Source: Xylanibacillus composti
Lineage (GTDB): Bacteria; Bacillota; Bacilli; Paenibacillales; K13
Assembly: GCF_018403685.1 (NCBI RefSeq)
Contig: NZ_BOVK01000015.1
Coordinates: forward strand, 1-64,000
Reading direction: 5' to 3'
DNA: 64,000 nucleotides
In this document: positions 62,590 through 64,000 of the stretch, piece by piece
Layout: each line of letters opens with the position of its first letter
How positions within the stretch are numbered: position 1 is the first letter of the stretch
The notes under the pieces: model-generated
What the model was told of the DNA's origin: nothing
The model's input: only the letters and a program-made list of their open reading frames with translations
The model's database searches: none
Program-made: the position numbers and the translations under genes

Positions 62590-63456
62590 ATGAAAAATGG
62601 CATTGGGTTCGCTCTGCTCTCAACGTTTGTCTTCAGTGCGATGAATGCGCTTGTCAAAGAGGCCAGCGCCACTATTCCCGCCGCGGAGATCGCTTTTTTT
62701 CGAGGGCTGATCGGCACGATTCTGATTTTGTTCTTTATGCAGCGAAGTCGAATTTCCTTCTCCAGGAACGGCGTGCCGATGCTCTTCTTCAGAGGCGCAA
62801 TGGGAGGATTTTATATGCTGGCCTTTTTTTATACTGTGGCATATATGCCTCTCGTCGATGCAAGCATTTTGGCTCAGACGTCGCCTGTATTTGTTGTATT
62901 GTTGTCCGCTATTGTGCTGAAGGAGAGGCTTAGCGACAAAGCGAAGCTGTTTGTGCCGGTCATCCTTGCGGGCGCGATGCTCGTCATCAACCCCTTCCAG
63001 TATTCCAGCTTTTCCTGGGTGGCGCTTGTGGGACTATCCGGTGCATTGTTTGCCGCATCAGCCAGCTTGTCCATCCGTTACTTAAGCAGAACGCATCCCG
63101 CTTATGAGATCGTTTTTTATTTTGTAGCAACCTCAACAATTGTGGCTGTGCCGTTTATGTGGAACGAATTCGTTGTTCCGGATGTCAGGGGGGCTCTTTT
63201 GCTTTTGGCTATTGGTGTAGTTTCGCTGCTGGGGCAATTGTTTCTGACCAAAGCCTTCACGCATGAACATGCGGCGGTTGTGCAAGTTGTCAGTTATGCG
63301 GGGCTGATCATGAACGCCCTCTTTGGCTTTATCTTTTGGCAGGAGGTTCCAGGCTGGCTCGCCGTGGCAGGCGGGAGTCTGATTGTTTTAGGCTGCATAG
63401 GGTTGTCGACGGCCAGAAAAACCGGCCGGATCAAAGAGAGGGGACTCGAATCCTAG
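62590..63456 (+). CDS. EamA/DMT-family exporter, probable metallophore export
   Basis: Ten-span EamA (drug/metabolite transporter) protein of 288 aa with two EamA repeats (PAAEIAFFRGLIGTILILFF and LGQLFLTKAFTHEHAAVVQV). In P. aeruginosa the EamA protein CntI exports pseudopaline, whereas S. aureus uses the MFS protein CntE; a DMT exporter here thus follows the Pseudomonas plan. GGAGGAAAAAG precedes the ATG. It lies 39 bases after cntF and is probably in the same operon. Confidence 0.82.
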   Translation: MKNGIGFALLSTFVFSAMNALVKEASATIPAAEIAFFRGLIGTILILFFMQRSRISFSRNGVPMLFFRGAMGGFYMLAFFYTVAYMPLVDASILAQTSPVFVVLLSAIVLKERLSDKAKLFVPVILAGAMLVINPFQYSSFSWVALVGLSGALFAASASLSIRYLSRTHPAYEIVFYFVATSTIVAVPFMWNEFVVPDVRGALLLLAIGVVSLLGQLFLTKAFTHEHAAVVQVVSYAGLIMNALFGFIFWQEVPGWLAVAGGSLIVLGCIGLSTARKTGRIKERGLES

Positions 63457-63469
63457 AAGGGGGAAAAGG

Positions 63470-64000
63470 ATGAGGCAAGACCGATATTACGATGTGTGGT
63501 GGCGCGAGGGCGATCAGAGCATGGAGGACTCGCACCTGAAGCATTGGAAATGGATTCTTGAACATATCCCGGAAACCGATTTGCAGGCATGCAGCGTGCT
63601 GGATTTCGGTTGCAATCAGGGAGGCTTTTTGCGCCTGCTTTACGAGCAGCGGCCATTCAAGGAGGCGGTTGGTACAGACTTGGCCAGGCAATCCATTGAA
63701 GTGGCCAACCAAAGAAAGGGGAGCTTGCCGATCTCCTACGAAGTGACTTCCGATCCGGATCAGTGGGAGAGCCGATTCGATCTGGCATTTAGCCTCGCGG
63801 TTCTTTACTTATTGGATGACCTTGGGGAACATGCGCGGAAGATGAAGGCTTGTTTGAAGCCTGGCGGCGTATACTATGCGACTTATGCGGATTATCCGAA
63901 CAATCCAAGCTTTCCGCTAATCCGGCAGAACATTAATCAGAATTCGGCACTGCCATTGCAGGAGCATTCGCTGGATGCCATCGCAGACGCATTTTTCAAA
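63470..64000 (+). CDS. class I SAM methyltransferase (partial, cut by window end)
   Basis: The frame opens at ATG 63470 after AGAAGGGGG and stays open for 177 codons to the window edge. The SAM site is SVLDFGCNQGGFLRLLYEQR, then AVGTDLARQSIEVANQR and FDLAFSLAVLYLLDDL, with LKPGGVYYATY as motif III; the fold is methyltransferase_11/25-like. It lies 13 bases after the exporter gene on the same strand, so it is likely cotranscribed with the cnt genes. It could modify the metallophore or be unrelated. Confidence 0.82.
   Translation, partial: MRQDRYYDVWWREGDQSMEDSHLKHWKWILEHIPETDLQACSVLDFGCNQGGFLRLLYEQRPFKEAVGTDLARQSIEVANQRKGSLPISYEVTSDPDQWESRFDLAFSLAVLYLLDDLGEHARKMKACLKPGGVYYATYADYPNNPSFPLIRQNINQNSALPLQEHSLDAIADAFFK

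Noticed and set aside
1-64000. CRISPR arrays, rRNA genes, complete tRNA genes, intact insertion sequences
   Set aside because: No regularly spaced direct repeats, no rRNA motifs, no complete cloverleaf and no intact transposase frames were seen.

Overview
The window looks like Bacillales DNA, most likely Paenibacillaceae. Starts are AUG, GUG and many UUG behind strong GGAGG-type ribosome binding sites, the transport and regulatory genes are of Firmicute type, and an opine-metallophore (cnt) operon lies at the right end. No species can be named from the sequence alone.

Layout: (1) 0.2-5.3 kb, plus strand: NarL-type response regulator, sensor kinase, ABC ATPase and two ABC-2 permeases, the gene content of LnrLMN/YfiLMN-type resistance modules. 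(2) 5.4-10.2 kb: AlkD-like DNA repair protein, small lipoprotein, PH-like protein, ArsR-like regulator, membrane-anchored hydrolase and a membrane-bound XRE regulator. (3) 10.3-54.2 kb: backbone of an integrative conjugative element, almost all on the minus strand. It carries ParA, ParB, a 2180-aa ArdC/methylase/SNF2 protein, a TOPRIM protein, an RHH accessory protein, a MobP/MobL relaxase, a VirD4 coupling protein in two pieces, VirB2-, VirB6-, PrgI- and VirB4-like proteins and a C39-like peptidase, interleaved with a Tad/type IVc pilus set (prepilin peptidase, CpaB, CpaE/MinD-like, CpaF, TadB, TadC and three proteins with a shared prepilin-like leader). Cargo in this backbone is all on the plus strand: a GNAT gene, a Hachiman system (HamA, HamB) with a third gene, a Phd/ParE toxin-antitoxin pair and a large YobI-like membrane P-loop protein. 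(4) 54.16-54.21 kb: the 3' part of a tRNA-Leu(CAA), read as the attachment site at the right end of the element. A complete tRNA-Leu and an integrase are not in the window, so the left end probably lies upstream and regions 1 and 2 may be cargo. (5) 54.3-54.8 kb: 5'-truncated ABC-2 permease. (6) 55.3-64.0 kb, plus strand: cntL, cntM, cntA-D, cntF, an EamA exporter and a methyltransferase cut by the window end.

How it works together: the relaxase and RHH protein would process a candidate oriT at about 33.5 kb, VirD4 would hand DNA to the VirB4/VirB6 channel, and the Tad machinery would build a surface pilus for contact. ParA/ParB maintain the element, the giant methylase-helicase probably counters host restriction on entry, and Hachiman plus the other cargo protect the host. 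The cnt operon makes, exports and re-imports a nicotianamine-like metallophore; residues in CntM point to alpha-ketoglutarate and NADPH, and no histidine racemase gene is adjacent.

Three genes (16.0, 30.25 and 48.43 kb) are each broken by what looks like one missing base; the last break falls exactly on an in-frame U UUU UUA slippery heptamer. Sequencing error and real biology should be told apart before interpreting them.
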